Shown here piece by piece: positions 1 to 10,286 of a stretch of 64,000 bases of DNA (position 1 is its first letter; the number at the start of each line of letters is the position of its first letter). The position numbers and the translations under genes were made by a program. The stretch is taken from NCBI GenBank assembly GCA_009192285.1, contig CM018603.1, forward strand, positions 5,515,613 through 5,579,612. Direction: 5' to 3'. The notes beneath the pieces are model-generated. The model was not told where the DNA came from, made no database searches, and saw only the letters and a program-made list of their open reading frames with translations. Source of the stretch: Morchella semilibera (taxonomy: Eukaryota > Ascomycota > Pezizomycetes > Pezizales > Morchellaceae).

Positions 1-735
1 CCGCCCCGCGAGGATGTTTTACCATTAACCTCTGCGCGCGCTCTAAGCAGAGTCGTAACAATCTCCGCATGACCCCCCTCGGCCGCGGCCTGCAGTGCTG
101 TCCTACCACCCTCGTCGGATGGTTCATGATTAACCTTTGCGCCCGCTGCGAGCAACTTCTCGACAATCTCCGAATGACCCCGCTCTGCCGCGGCCTGTAG
201 TGCTGTCCTACCACCCTCGTCGGATGGTCCATGATTAACCCTTGCGTCCGCTGCGAGCAACTTCTCGACAATCTCCGAATGACCCCGCTCTGCCGCGGCC
301 TGTAGTGCTGTCCTACCACCCTCGCTGGATGGTTCACCATTGACATTTGCGCCCGCTGTGAGCAGAATCGTAACAACACCCTCATGACCTCCCCCCGCCG
401 CAGCCTGCAGTGCTGTCCTACCACACTCCCGGGATGGTTCACCATTGACATCTGCGCCCGCTGTGAGCAGCTTCCTGACAATCTCAGAATGACCCCGCTC
501 TGCCGCTGCCTGAAGTGCGGTTCTGCCGTAGCTCCTGCATGGTCCTGCATTGATTTTCGCGCCCGCTGCAAGCAAGCTCTCGAACACCTCCGTATGAGCC
601 CCCTCGGCCGCCGCCTGCAGTGCCGTTCTCCCACCATAATCATTTGGCTCGAAGTTTACATCGGCTCCAAATTCTAACAACAACCCTACCACATTGGAAT
701 CGACCTCCCCTGATGCTACCTGCAACGCAGTCCCC
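1..735 (-). repeat. 105-bp tandem repeats coding for ankyrin units
   Basis: The period is 105 bp (35 codons). For example, the same phrase starts at 117 and again at 222. The units between about 80 and 330 are almost identical at base level, while those towards 735 are more diverged. This pattern suggests recent amplification at the left end. Confidence 0.85.
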
Positions 736-1172
736 TTACAGTCGCTGCATGGACCCTTATGAATGTGAGCAGGATCCCGCCACCCACAGCGCTCAGGCAC
801 GTCAAGTGTGGCACCTTGAACAAGCAACATATGGACTATATCAATCTCGCCATGCCCTGCTGCCTCCCGTAGCGCATTGTCCACGTCGCAAGCGAAGAAC
901 GGGTTAAAGCGACTTGTTCGTTCGATTACCCGCGAGAGATAGGCTGAGTCTCCGTCTCGAGCAGCTTGCATGAAGTTGTCTCTATTGTAATCAGTTGTTT
1001 TGGGATGCCACGCGTCGGGGCCGTCTGCAGTGGGTTCCCTAGGAGCCGCACTGGGCTCTGTTGGCGAGGCACCCAGGTTTCCAGGCACCCTCACCGGGTA
1101 CCTGGAAAAACCGACCGTCGCGCAGCAGCGCCTGGGCCCATGCAAGTGGCCGCTGAGTGGGAGGAGTTGCAT
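1..1172 (-). CDS. Ankyrin-repeat protein, C-terminal part beyond the window
   Basis: The minus strand is open from an ATG at 1172 to the window edge, about 390 codons, so the C-terminus is missing. The ATG is the first Met after an in-frame TAG near 1213. That TAG could also belong to a 3' splice site, so an upstream exon is possible. The first ~70 residues are Pro/Arg-rich and match nothing I know. A helical stretch begins at NFMQAARDGD, followed by about seven repeats of 35 residues with the consensus G-R-T-A-L-Q-A-A-A-E-x-G-H-x-E-I-V, then L-L-A-A-G-A-x-V-N. This is the ankyrin core (TALQAA, GH, VxxLLxxGAxVN). Ankyrin stacks bind proteins; no catalytic domain is visible here. Fungal proteins of this kind often carry NACHT or effector domains elsewhere, so the full architecture is unknown. 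Confidence 0.85.
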   Translation of the reverse strand, partial: MQLLPLSGHLHGPRRCCATVGFSRYPVRVPGNLGASPTEPSAAPREPTADGPDAWHPKTTDYNRDNFMQAARDGDSAYLSRVIERTSRFNPFFACDVDNALREAAGHGEIDIVHMLLVQGATLDVPERCGWRDPAHIHKGPCSDCKGTALQVASGEVDSNVVGLLLEFGADVNFEPNDYGGRTALQAAAEGAHTEVFESLLAAGAKINAGPCRSYGRTALQAAAERGHSEIVRKLLTAGADVNGEPSRECGRTALQAAAGGGHEGVVTILLTAGANVNGEPSSEGGRTALQAAAERGHSEIVEKLLAADARVNHGPSDEGGRTALQAAAERGHSEIVEKLLAAGAKVNHEPSDEGGRTALQAAAEGGHAEIVTTLLRARAEVNGKTSSRG

Positions 1173-2188
1173 GGTGTTGTTGATTGGCGGGTAGGTGGTA
1201 GATTCGGTTTTCACCTAGCTTGAGGCACACAACGGGGGCAAGCACGCCCAGGTTTCGTGACTGAATGAACTAGGGGGCGTGTGCCTTATATGGTCGTATG
1301 ACTACCTCTTGGAGGAGAGGGGTTTTTTGGGGCTGTTCCTAATGCACGATAGAGGTATGGTGACTATATTGTATATAAAGGACTCCGTCAATCTTTAGAG
1401 AAGAAAAGGAGCGGGTGGAGGGATCTGTTGCTGAGGGAGAAAGGCGGGATTGTAAACCTTTTCCCGTCGGATTTATATTAGCTAGCTAGGGGGGGGGGGG
1501 GGGTCGTGGCCCCGCTTTCATGATGGTGGGCGATGGTGCATCGACTCTGTTGGGGTTAAGCATGGGGGCTCGCCTCTGGAGACTGTCTGAAGCTCAGCCT
1601 TGCTTTTGTGATCGAGGTGTATGTGCTTCTAGCTATTATTTGCCGGACTAGCAGTAGTCAGCCTCCGTGTGCATTTGATACACATAAGTGTAAGAAACAA
1701 CAGGAGCCTGGTATTTTGTGTCAAGGAGGCCTGAGACACCTGCGGGCGAACACTGAATACCTCGTGGCAAAAATCGTGCGGTAACAAGCGGGGCCGGGCT
1801 GGAATTTTGTACTCGTGCAGACTTACGCTCCTAGCGGTTGTGGCCTTGACGTCCAAATTTGTAAGGGGGACGAAATATGGAGGCACTTCGTATACTTTTA
1901 TTTGAAGAATTTAAACATTTTCCTAAAAATAACCGCTGAATAGTGCTCTATTCCAACTTCATCTGAGCGATTTCGAGCTGTCGAAGAAGAATGGGGTAGG
2001 GAAGGGGCTGACAAGGTTGCGCTGCGATGGCTACGGGGCACACTATTCAAATACTTGCTTGGATGACAAGTGTTATTATAGATTCTCAGCCCAATCAGGG
2101 CACTCACTTTTAAAATTTCCCAAAATGGCGTATGAGTGCTTACCCTTACACCCCGGTGCGTTGCTCAAGGCGCTGATTTCATCATATA
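1173..2188. other. Intergenic, no gene seen
   Basis: Short ORFs only, none with a recognisable motif. There is a run of about 14 G near 1490-1503 after a GCTAGCTAG stretch. Confidence 0.5.
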
Positions 2189-2475
2189 TGGTGCGGCGCG
2201 TCTCAAAGGCATTTCAGCTGTAAAAATCTTGGCTGCAGGTCTGTGGTGTAGGGGTATAAATGGGTATAATACTGTTCCACTTCACCAGGTCTTGGCGCTT
2301 TTACATACAAAAACAGGCCAATCCAATCCCTAATAACTTTTTAACAAGGGAAAACCTGTCTGAGTATTCATCATCACTAGACCTACACTTCTATCAGACA
2401 GATTTTGAATATTATGTCTTGATAAAAAGTTATTAGCGACGGAATTTGCTGTCACCTCTAAGATGCGCCGCACCA
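2189..2475. mobile_element. MITE with TA target duplication, copy 1 of 2
   Basis: The left end reads TGGTGCGGCGCGTCTCAAAG and the reverse complement of the right end reads TGGTGCGGCGCATCTTAGAG. TA lies directly outside each end (2187-2188 and 2476-2477). The element is 287 bp and non-coding. After the left TIR comes a ~75-bp block around 2228-2300 that is nearly the same in the copy at 55339-55702. Then comes a long hairpin with a perfect 14-bp outer stem (2330-2343 with 2423-2436) and an inner stem. TA duplication and TIRs suggest mobilisation by a Tc1/mariner-type transposase, which is an inference. Confidence 0.8.
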
Positions 2476-2722
2476 TATCCAAAATAGAATAATTCAGAGC
2501 ACTCTCGACTGACCGTCTAGGCCTAGCCGAGGGTGAAATCTGCAGCTCTTGCCCCGATAATTTTGCCCTCCATTTGCCCGTCCCAATTGCCCAGAAGAGA
2601 ACGTACCAATGGCATCCAGAAACAAAGGTGTAACCCCAGCATATGCGGCCTCGTTCACCATACTCAGGTTGATGCAGCGCCGCTCCACACAAATAATCCC
2701 TCACATTTTCGCACTTTTATTA

Positions 2723-2922
2723 GAGAGTTTAAGCCAACCGTCCGTTGCAACAGAAGAAGGATCGACACAAAAAGGATCAGCACCATGCTCACTGTTTACA
2801 GCTGTGCTCTCACGGTTGCTCTTATGATACTGTCTGTGGGCGGCATTGAAAGTATCATCTATGGCTAGTAGATGCTGATCTTTTTTATGTCGATCTTTTT
2901 ATTCTGTTTGGCTTAAACTCTC
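2723..2922. mobile_element. 200-bp foldback element with TA target duplication
   Basis: The left arm (2723 to about 2782) begins GAGAGTTTAAGCCAA and ends AAAGGATCAGCA. The right arm (about 2874-2922) is its inverted copy with a few gaps. TA flanks both ends (2721-2722 and 2923-2924). The ~90-bp centre is not repeated. No coding potential. It looks like a MITE of a different family from the one at 2189. Confidence 0.7.
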
Positions 2923-2962
2923 TATTGCGGTACTCTAGTACCATGCACGTCCTCCGGGATCG

Positions 2963-3914
2963 CTAGCTTCGACCTGTCCCTTCCCTGCGCGGGGTGTGGA
3001 ACATATACTTGGGTATCGCCGCTTTCCCATACAGACAGAGAGTTTTAGCTACGCCAATTGAATAGAAGGTCGGATAGGTTGGACGGATATTCTGTCTGTT
3101 ATAGGCAAAGACTGACAAGGATATGCCAATAAGAGGTGCAGGACCTCCTGTAGCTTTAATGCTACACGCGGTGGAGGGCAACAGCGCCTGAACCGGAAAG
3201 ATCTGCATCCACTCCGTGCACCAGTTGCTCAGGACATGGATAATTAGGATGGAGTGGCGCCGTCCTCTCATACAAATAATCTTTCATTTTCCACTGGTGA
3301 GCGTGTAGTAAAAAAACTCCAAGCCCCGCAGGATGTGCCCGATTTCCTGGGGGCTTTTCTGGCGCCGTTTGCTCAGGTGAGTGCTAGGGTCATATTTTTC
3401 TAGTGTGATAAGTAGCGGTAACGCTAGAATATTTACCATGTATTCATTAGTATCTTGGTGCATTTGAATCAATATGGGTGGTGTAGCAGGTGAAGCCACA
3501 TCGCGAGGAGCCAAGTATGAGGCTGAGGTCCTTGGGGTGAGTACTGTCTTGGCAATAGGCGTCATCCACGTGACGACCATCAAGGCGACTACCTACATTA
3601 ACGCACTACATATCGATTTACTCCCCATCATTCATAACAGTCTCCTCTCCCCTATAATGCTCACTGCTGGGATACGAAGATACCTCGAGGAAAGGTGCTA
3701 ATGGTCGAACTGGGCTGTCTGGTGCGTAGCTGCATAACCTATTGCCGAGGTCTGTACGTACCCTCCACAGTTTTTCGAGTACCCCTCGCAACACTACATT
3801 AAAGCACCGAACAAAGAGAATCTTTGATCTCAAGACTACAAAAATAAACTCCGTGTTAGCTGCCAACTGCTCTTTAAGCCACCGCCTAAGGAGGCAACAC
3901 CCAACCACTGACAA
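2963..3914 (-). pseudogene. Broken hypothetical ORF next to the transposon insertion
   Basis: The stretch 3914-3618 is open (98 codons). The stretch 3583-2963 is open in another frame with only one TGA (near 3283). A splice from the MNDGE region (GTAAAT donor) to an acceptor near 3535 could link them. If the transposon 3936-13287 and one copy of its TTAC duplication are removed, the first frame extends back through the junction to an ATG about 12 codons upstream, giving a start M-Y-H-A-V-N-G-W. The protein has hydrophobic patches but no motif I recognise. It may be a real gene that the insertion disrupted, or chance open frame. Treat it as weak. Confidence 0.25.
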
Positions 3915-3935
3915 CTTGAATAGCCACCCATTTAC

Positions 3936-3953
3936 CCCTGTGGTACATCCGGT
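3936..3953 (+). repeat. Left TIR of the Plavaka-like element
   Basis: Matches the inverted right end in about 16 of 18 positions. Preceded by the TTAC duplication at 3932-3935. Confidence 0.85.
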
Positions 3954-3964
3954 CCACCAAGAGT

Positions 3965-4829
3965 GTTTAAGATAAACAAACCTGTTGCCTAAAGCGCGCT
4001 TTTATGGTTTAAAGTAAACAACCGTGGTTTAATTCAAACACCAGAGTAAATGGTTTGTTTAAATCAAACAGCGCTTGTTGTTTAATTTAAACTTGGTTGT
4101 TTACTTTAAACTACACGGGGCAAACATTGTTGTTTGAAATAAACACTAAAAAGCTATGTTTATATTAAACATTTATCTTATAGTTTAATTTAAACAACTA
4201 TAGTTTAATTTAAACAACAAAGTCACCTGAGGTCTTGTTTATTTAAACAACGATATACACCGTGACAACTATAGTTTAGTTTAAACAACAACGTCGCCAG
4301 AGCTCTTGTTTATTTTAAACAACGAAATACTTTCCGACAACTATAGTTTAATTTAAACAACAAAGTCACCTGAACTCTTGTTTATTTTAAACAACGATAT
4401 ACACCGTGACAACTATAGTTTAGTTTAAACAACAACGTCGCCAGAGCTCTTGTTTATTTTAAACAACGAAATACTTTCCGACAACTATAGTTTAATTTAA
4501 ACAACAAAGTAGCCAGAGTTCTTGTTTATTCTAAACAACGATATACACCGTGACAACCATGGTTTAGTTTAAACAACAACCCACATTAATACCTTAACAA
4601 CCATTATGTTTAAAGTAAACACTATACCTCGATGGTTTAATTTAAACCACAAATCATACAAAACATGTGTTTAGTTTAAACCACACAGCACGCCGATATG
4701 TATGTTTAAAATACACTACATAGCCGAGCAATGTTTAAATTAAACATACAGCCGACCGTGGTTTAAATTATAAAGCGAGGTGTGTTTAAAGTAAACAATT
4801 AAGAGCATGTACATTGTTTAAAGTAAACT
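3965..4829. repeat. Left subterminal array of GTTTA-N3-TAAAC palindromes
   Basis: By eye about 28 copies of GTTTA-NNN-TAAAC, some with one arm mismatch. The arms are constant while the three middle bases vary (AGA, AAG, ATT, CTT, TAT, GTT, TTT, TTC, AAT). Most copies are flanked by TTG or CAA. Between about 4219 and 4650 the array is built of ~143-bp higher-order units: the phrase AAAGTCACCTGA starts at 4219 and 4362 and a variant at 4506. The first copy begins 29 bp inside the transposon end. Likely binding sites for a dimeric element-encoded protein (inference). Confidence 0.9.
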
Positions 4830-5040
4830 ACATGGTTAGCATATATACATGTACATGTATATGTATACATGTAGCTATATAGTACGCACATATACATGCT
4901 TAGCTAGCTAGCTAGTATGTTAGCGATCGAAAAATATATATACATATACATATGTATATGTATATATATTCTAAGTCCAGTGCACTAGCAAGCGCGAATT
5001 ATACGTATACAGCCACAAGCGCTCTATAGCTCTAGTAATT

Positions 5041-5077
<37 letters not shown>

Positions 5078-5167
5078 TCATGATATGAACCGCAGAATAC
5101 AGCATTTAGTTATAGGCGGCGACGTTTGAACTTGTTATTGATTTAAGTATACAAGTATCACGCAAAA
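4830..5167. repeat. AT-rich simple sequence
   Basis: Alternating TATAC/ATGTATAT tracts with many small palindromes, a GCTAGCTAGCTAG stretch and a pure TA run of about 31 bp at 5045-5075. No gene. Confidence 0.8.
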
Positions 5168-5641
5168 TCACTCAGTAACTACCTGCAATTCATCCCCGTA
5201 AACCTCCCATTCCAAATTCCCCCAATAGCAGCGGACCCCCCCCCAAACCCATGGCTCTCTGTCCTGTACGACCCCACGGATCTTCTTCCCGGCTCTGAGA
5301 TGATGCATGATGTCGGCGTTTTGATACTTCCTGACCCATCCGCACATGTAGGTGCGACCATCCTCCCAGCGTTGGCGAAGCTGAGCACCTTCAGTCGGGA
5401 TATACTCTGTGGATTTCGCAATGACGATACGGTATGCGCCACCTGGGTAGAATGGCATCCCTGGGTAAAGGCTTTCTCCGACCCCTAGATGCGTATATAG
5501 TGTTAGCCCGGTAGCACATAGCCACATGTATACATATAATATATAATATTTCTTTTGGAATTTAATTTGGCACTTACAAACTATTCCAACATTGCCAGAT
5601 GTAGCTCTCCCAGTGGAGGTAGTCGGGATTGACAAAGACAT
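5168..5641 (-). CDS. Small hypothetical protein inside the transposon
   Basis: Proposed exons are 5641-5578 and 5484-5168, with a 93-bp intron having a GTAAGT donor, a GCTAAC branch site and a CTAG acceptor. Splicing keeps frame and gives 126 residues. The body is rich in Trp, Tyr and charged residues (for example YMCGWVRKYQNADIMHHL and VRCYWGNLEWEVYGDELQ) and looks like a folded domain, but I do not recognise it. The first exon is less certain because another frame upstream is also open and carries a Lys run coded by a 24-bp T tract (plus strand, about 5669-5692). It lies between the left array and the divergently oriented transposase gene. Confidence 0.45.
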   Translation of the reverse strand: MSLSIPTTSTGRATSGNVGIVCKCQIKFQKKYYILYVYMWLCATGLTLYTHLGVGESLYPGMPFYPGGAYRIVIAKSTEYIPTEGAQLRQRWEDGRTYMCGWVRKYQNADIMHHLRAGKKIRGVVQDREPWVWGGVRCYWGNLEWEVYGDELQVVTE

Positions 5642-6209
5642 GATCTGAATTGATAGAAGATTTCGGAGTTTTTTTTTTTTTTTTTTTTTTTTTGGTTGAT
5701 GGATTGATGATGAGATGGAGAGTTAGAGAATGAGCAGAAGTAGGCCAGGAGTTGTGGATTCCGAGTGATCGATCCATGATGCAGCGCAGTCAACTTGAAG
5801 AGGTAGGTACGTTCTCCACTTTACCAGAACTGGAAATGCATAATTATTTACGGAATAGTTGCCAAGAATATAGAGCCAATACCACTCCTGTTATAGCTAG
5901 CTTAGGTGCCAAAGAGCCCCCATAGCCCAATCCCACCCCAGAGCCGCATGCATGGAGCGGAGGCAGGCCTGGGGAGTGTTTGGCTGCAGCGCTGCGCAAT
6001 TAGTTATACGTTAATGTACGTAACGTACTGCAACGTTGCAACTACGTTACATACACGACGTACTTGCAACACATGCACATGAGTATCATCGCGCGATATC
6101 GATCATCTACATCTGCTATAGCTATCGATATATCAACTTCTTCATAAAAATGAGTAAATCTTAAAGCTAGTAAAGGACACCCTTCACTCGCAGACAATGT
6201 AATTGTTCG

Positions 6210-9200
6210 ATGTTTGGCGGGATTGTTCATGTTGTGACAAGTCTCCAAGATTGGCGGAGGCACCGTGCTATGAAACAACAAGATGCTCTCACCACTCATA
6301 ATCTTGAACGTCTGCAGCAGTCCTCTCAGCAAACGGAACATCTACCAGTATTGGCTGATTCTCCTCTAGTTTCATCGAGCAGTTCCGAAGATACGGAAGG
6401 AATTGCATCTCCAGTAGTTTCCGAACATTCAGAAGTTGAATCTTCAGCGGGTTCTCCACATGTTTCCGACGATTTGGCCAGTGATGAACCCCTTAAATCA
6501 TCCGAACAGTCAGAAGGAGTTGGGTCTCCAGCGGGATCTCTCCCACTTTCCGACGATTCAGCCGATGAGCCCCTTGCATCACCCGAACATTCAGGAGGAG
6601 TTAGATCTCCAGCGAGATCCCTACCACTTTCCGACGGTCCAGGCGATGAACTCCTTGCATCACCAGCTGTTTCTCATTTTTCGGAATCACGTCTACGTCT
6701 CGATTCACCAGCTGTTTCGGAGTTAGATCTAGAGTCAAGATCGATATCGCTAGTTGGTTCTGATCGTATCGCGCATCCAGAAAGGTGTGTTGTGGTTGTG
6801 CACGGTCTCTATGTTGACGTGACATACATTGTATATATGCTGACTTCTCGAAATTATTCTAGTGACTCCCGAGAGGAAGAGGTTAACAATTCGGTTAACG
6901 AGGCCAATCCAATGGTTGCAGTGGATGGTCGTATTGAATTGTCTCTAGTTGCGTTGGAATCAACCACAGGAATGAGCAGTTACGACAACACATTGCCGGA
7001 ACCACTACTTGATTCGTTAATGGACCAGATGAGCAATTTCAACAAATCGCCGGAACCACTGCTGGATCAGTTAATGAACGATGATGCCGATGGAGATTTT
7101 TTGGAAAACATGTCGGATAGTTGTTCGGATGGTTCTCATGATTCCGGCCCTCTTGGCCAGATGCATCAGGGGTTTGTTGACGAGTTGGATGTAGTGGAAG
7201 AGGAGTTGGATGTGGGCCTCGAGGATTTTGGAGAGGATTTAATAGATAGTTTACAAGCCGATCTAGAGACTGACCCACATGCAAATGGATTTGATTATAA
7301 AAACCCGGTGGGCACGCCATTTAGCAGACAAGAGTTGTTATCATTCGCTTTCAATGACATCGCGTTGAAGTTCAAGTTCCCACGTCAAGGGTCAAGGGAG
7401 ACGACGGAGTTGTTTGGCTATGTTTTACCAAGGGACATAAAACCCTTAGACTACCGCACCGCTAGAAAAAGAGTCATGGCCAGGACCGGGATCCAGGAAG
7501 TCCTTTACGACTGTTGTCCGGAATCCCACATGTCTTTTGCATTGTATCCAGATCTTGATGCATGTATCGAATGTGGTCACCCGCGTTGGAAGACTGACCC
7601 CAGTGTAGGTGCAACGGGCGCAGAGGGACCACCACGGAATGTCCCATATGCCACACATAGTTACATTCCTCTTGCACACCGACTCTCGCTTCTGTATGCG
7701 AACAAAGGTCAGGCTGATCGAATGATATCATATCGGCATGCTGCCGAGCAGGATCGGCAACGTGGAATTCGGTCCGACTATTGGTCAAGCGATCATTTTC
7801 ACGATATGAAGGCAAAGGGGCTCTTTAGAGAAGATACAGACTTGGCTTTCATGATTAGCACCGATGGAGTCAAAGTCTTCAAGAGTAGGCGCTCATTCAG
7901 TATATGGCCGATTCTATTGGTATATAATCCCGGGCTGATCCGGTATTTGTTAGAGATGCATCCTTTACTGACGCGGCGTGGTAGATTAATCTGAACATAC
8001 CGCCTGCGGAAAGGGTCAAAAGAAGAAAATATGCTTCTTGTGGGGTTTATACCTGGTCCTAATAATCCCAAAGACCTGGACAGCTTTCTTTTTCCTTTGG
8101 TACAAGAGCTTCTGCAATTGGAGACCGGCATAAGCGCATGGGATGCCTTACGAAAACGCCAGTTTATACTCAAAGCCCACGTATGTGTAGTCGGGGCGGA
8201 TATGCCAGGACGGGAGAAACTTATGAACTTTAAAGGTAACCCCTCTTCGCATATATGGAACTGCTACACACACATACTAAAAATTAAATTAAGGCAACAG
8301 AGCGACCTCTTATTGTCCATATTGCCACATACATGGTATCCATAACAGGGGTATATATTGTCCTTTGGCTTCGCCGGTGAATCTACCACCGAACGTTGAT
8401 ACATCGAGTTGGACCTCTTACCAGACAGACAATCTACCTTTGAGAGATGATTACTCTTCGCGTAAGGTCGCGAGGCATATTATCGAAACTGCTGATGATA
8501 AAACAGCCCAAAAATATGGGATCAGGGGTCCGTGTTGTTTGTCACAATTATCCTCGATAGATATCCCTCGGAGTTTTCCGCCAGATGGAATACATCTGTG
8601 GTGGGAGAATGTCGTTCCGGACTTGGTAAAACATTGGCGGGGGAAATTCTTTTCAGATACAGCAAACTCAAAAATAATGGCCGCTGAAGACGGGGAAGGT
8701 CGGGGACAGCCGGCGCTTCAAACAGCGAATCGAAAATTTGTAAAGACAAGGGACCCATATAATATTCCACCGCCTGTTTGGTATGATATCGGGAAGGATA
8801 TTGCTGCCAGCGCTGTAACGTTTCCCGCATCTTTTGGCGACCCTATCCGTGACTTCGCCGAGCACTGTCACCACATGAAGGCTGCGGAGTGGAAAACGTT
8901 CATGTTCCTCCTTGCTCCAATATATTTCAAAAAACATCTACCAAGCGAAGACTACGATGAGTTGCTCAACTTAATCGATGCTCTTCACCTGGCCTGCGAC
9001 TATATGTTGAGTGAAAGCGAGATCGATGTTATTGACCAGCGTTTGAAGCGTTTTTACAGCTATTACGAACGCAGATACTACAATAGAAAATGGGACAGGC
9101 TACCGGCGTGCCTTCCCGTTTTCCACCAGATATTGCACGTGGCAGGTGGTATTCGCTCCGCTGGCCCTATGTTCGTATACTGGCAGTGGCCAATGGAAAG

Positions 9201-9999
9201 ACTTTGTGGAATCATCGCCGCTTCCGCCAAGTCGCGTGTCTCGGCAAATAGGAACATGGCTATATCGATTCTACTGAATGAACAGCGTAATTACTTACCT
9301 TTTGTGGTCGAAGAACACGAGCCAGACGAAGAAGTTGAGGATGCCGACGGGAATGTTCTTTTAAACCGCTTATTTATTAGACGGCTTGCAGAAATTAGAT
9401 CAACTCCATCGAGGCCGGCACTTACCCCCGCCGCAGAGGTTCGCAATCAGTTTAGTGGGCGATCGGCTAAAAGTGTACTGAACCATTGGCAACGCATGGC
9501 AATCGTTCAACATCTACATCAGACAAACAGAGTCGGTATAATGCTAGACGATATCCCGAAAGATTGTGTTCGCTGGGCGTCATATACTTCACCCGAGCCT
9601 AATGACATTGAAGATTTAGAGTCTTTCGTGGTTCAATCGCGTATGATGCGCAGAGGGAATTCAACTAGGGATTCAACAATGATCAGTTATGAATCGTTGT
9701 GTGAAGATGCATCTGTCTTCAACTTTGGCCAGGTTATTTTTTTCTTTACTATTGACCTTCGTCTCACAGAAGGGCCCGTGCCGGAGCGAGAGCCGCAAGC
9801 ACCTCCGGTCGCTAAAACCCATTATCTCGCCTATATTCAAACATTCACAGTAGAAAGAGATGGGAGGTTATTGTACAAGTCTGAAAGACAACGGGCAAAG
9901 AAAATCGTGATTGGCGTATCTGCTATTCGGGGATTAATCGGGCTGATAAAAAATGGGCGCCGATATTATTTGATAAGACGCTATACTTGTCTATTCTGA
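6210..9999 (+). CDS. Plavaka-like (Tnp2 family) transposase, one frameshift
   Basis: Proposed exons are 6210-7919, 7985-8235 and 8294-9999. Both introns (65 and 58 bp) have GT-AG ends and TACTGAC/ATACTAA branch sites, and splicing restores family motifs. Residues ~60-190 are an acidic Ser/Pro-rich region with imperfect ~31-residue repeats (SLPLSDDSADEPLASPEHS). The catalytic part begins near residue 360: YDCCPESHMSF and CIECGHPRW (metal-binding), then ISTDGVKVFK (likely first catalytic Asp, ~residue 550). After intron 1 comes WPILLINLNIPPAERVK, then VGFIPGPNNPKDLDSFL. Intron 2 is followed by CPYCHIHGIHNRGIYCPLASP, and later by YWQWPMERLCG (candidate catalytic Glu). Frame is lost by one base at about 8019-8030, an A-rich run. 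The family cuts at TIRs and reinserts the element. The N-terminal start is uncertain, and a further intron near 6784-6862 is possible. Confidence 0.88.
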
Positions 10000-10286
10000 A
10001 TTTGGTTGTTGTCAGGGATCTTTTAATGTTCTCTAACCACACCTAGCTAGCGACAATACTAATTTATGCCAAGGTTTGAACGACACACCATGAGCTCCCC
10101 CTCTCCCCCTGAAAATTTTGCACTTCATCCCCTGCGCCATACTCTGTCTGATAATTGATCATCACATACACCCCCTTCATCGATCATCACAAGTGCAATA
10201 GATTACTAACCGCTAAGTCATCGATAGCTCTACTAATTTACACAGTACGTACCGATCAATTATCACACACGCCAGCGTCGGCCATC

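Noticed and set aside
2330-2704. 124-codon minus-strand ORF
   Set aside because: Runs through the MITE hairpin and its flank; has no motif.
3965-4829. CRISPR-like array of regular repeats
   Set aside because: The repeat is a 13-bp palindrome with uneven spacing and no unique spacers, and the setting is a eukaryotic transposon with no cas genes.
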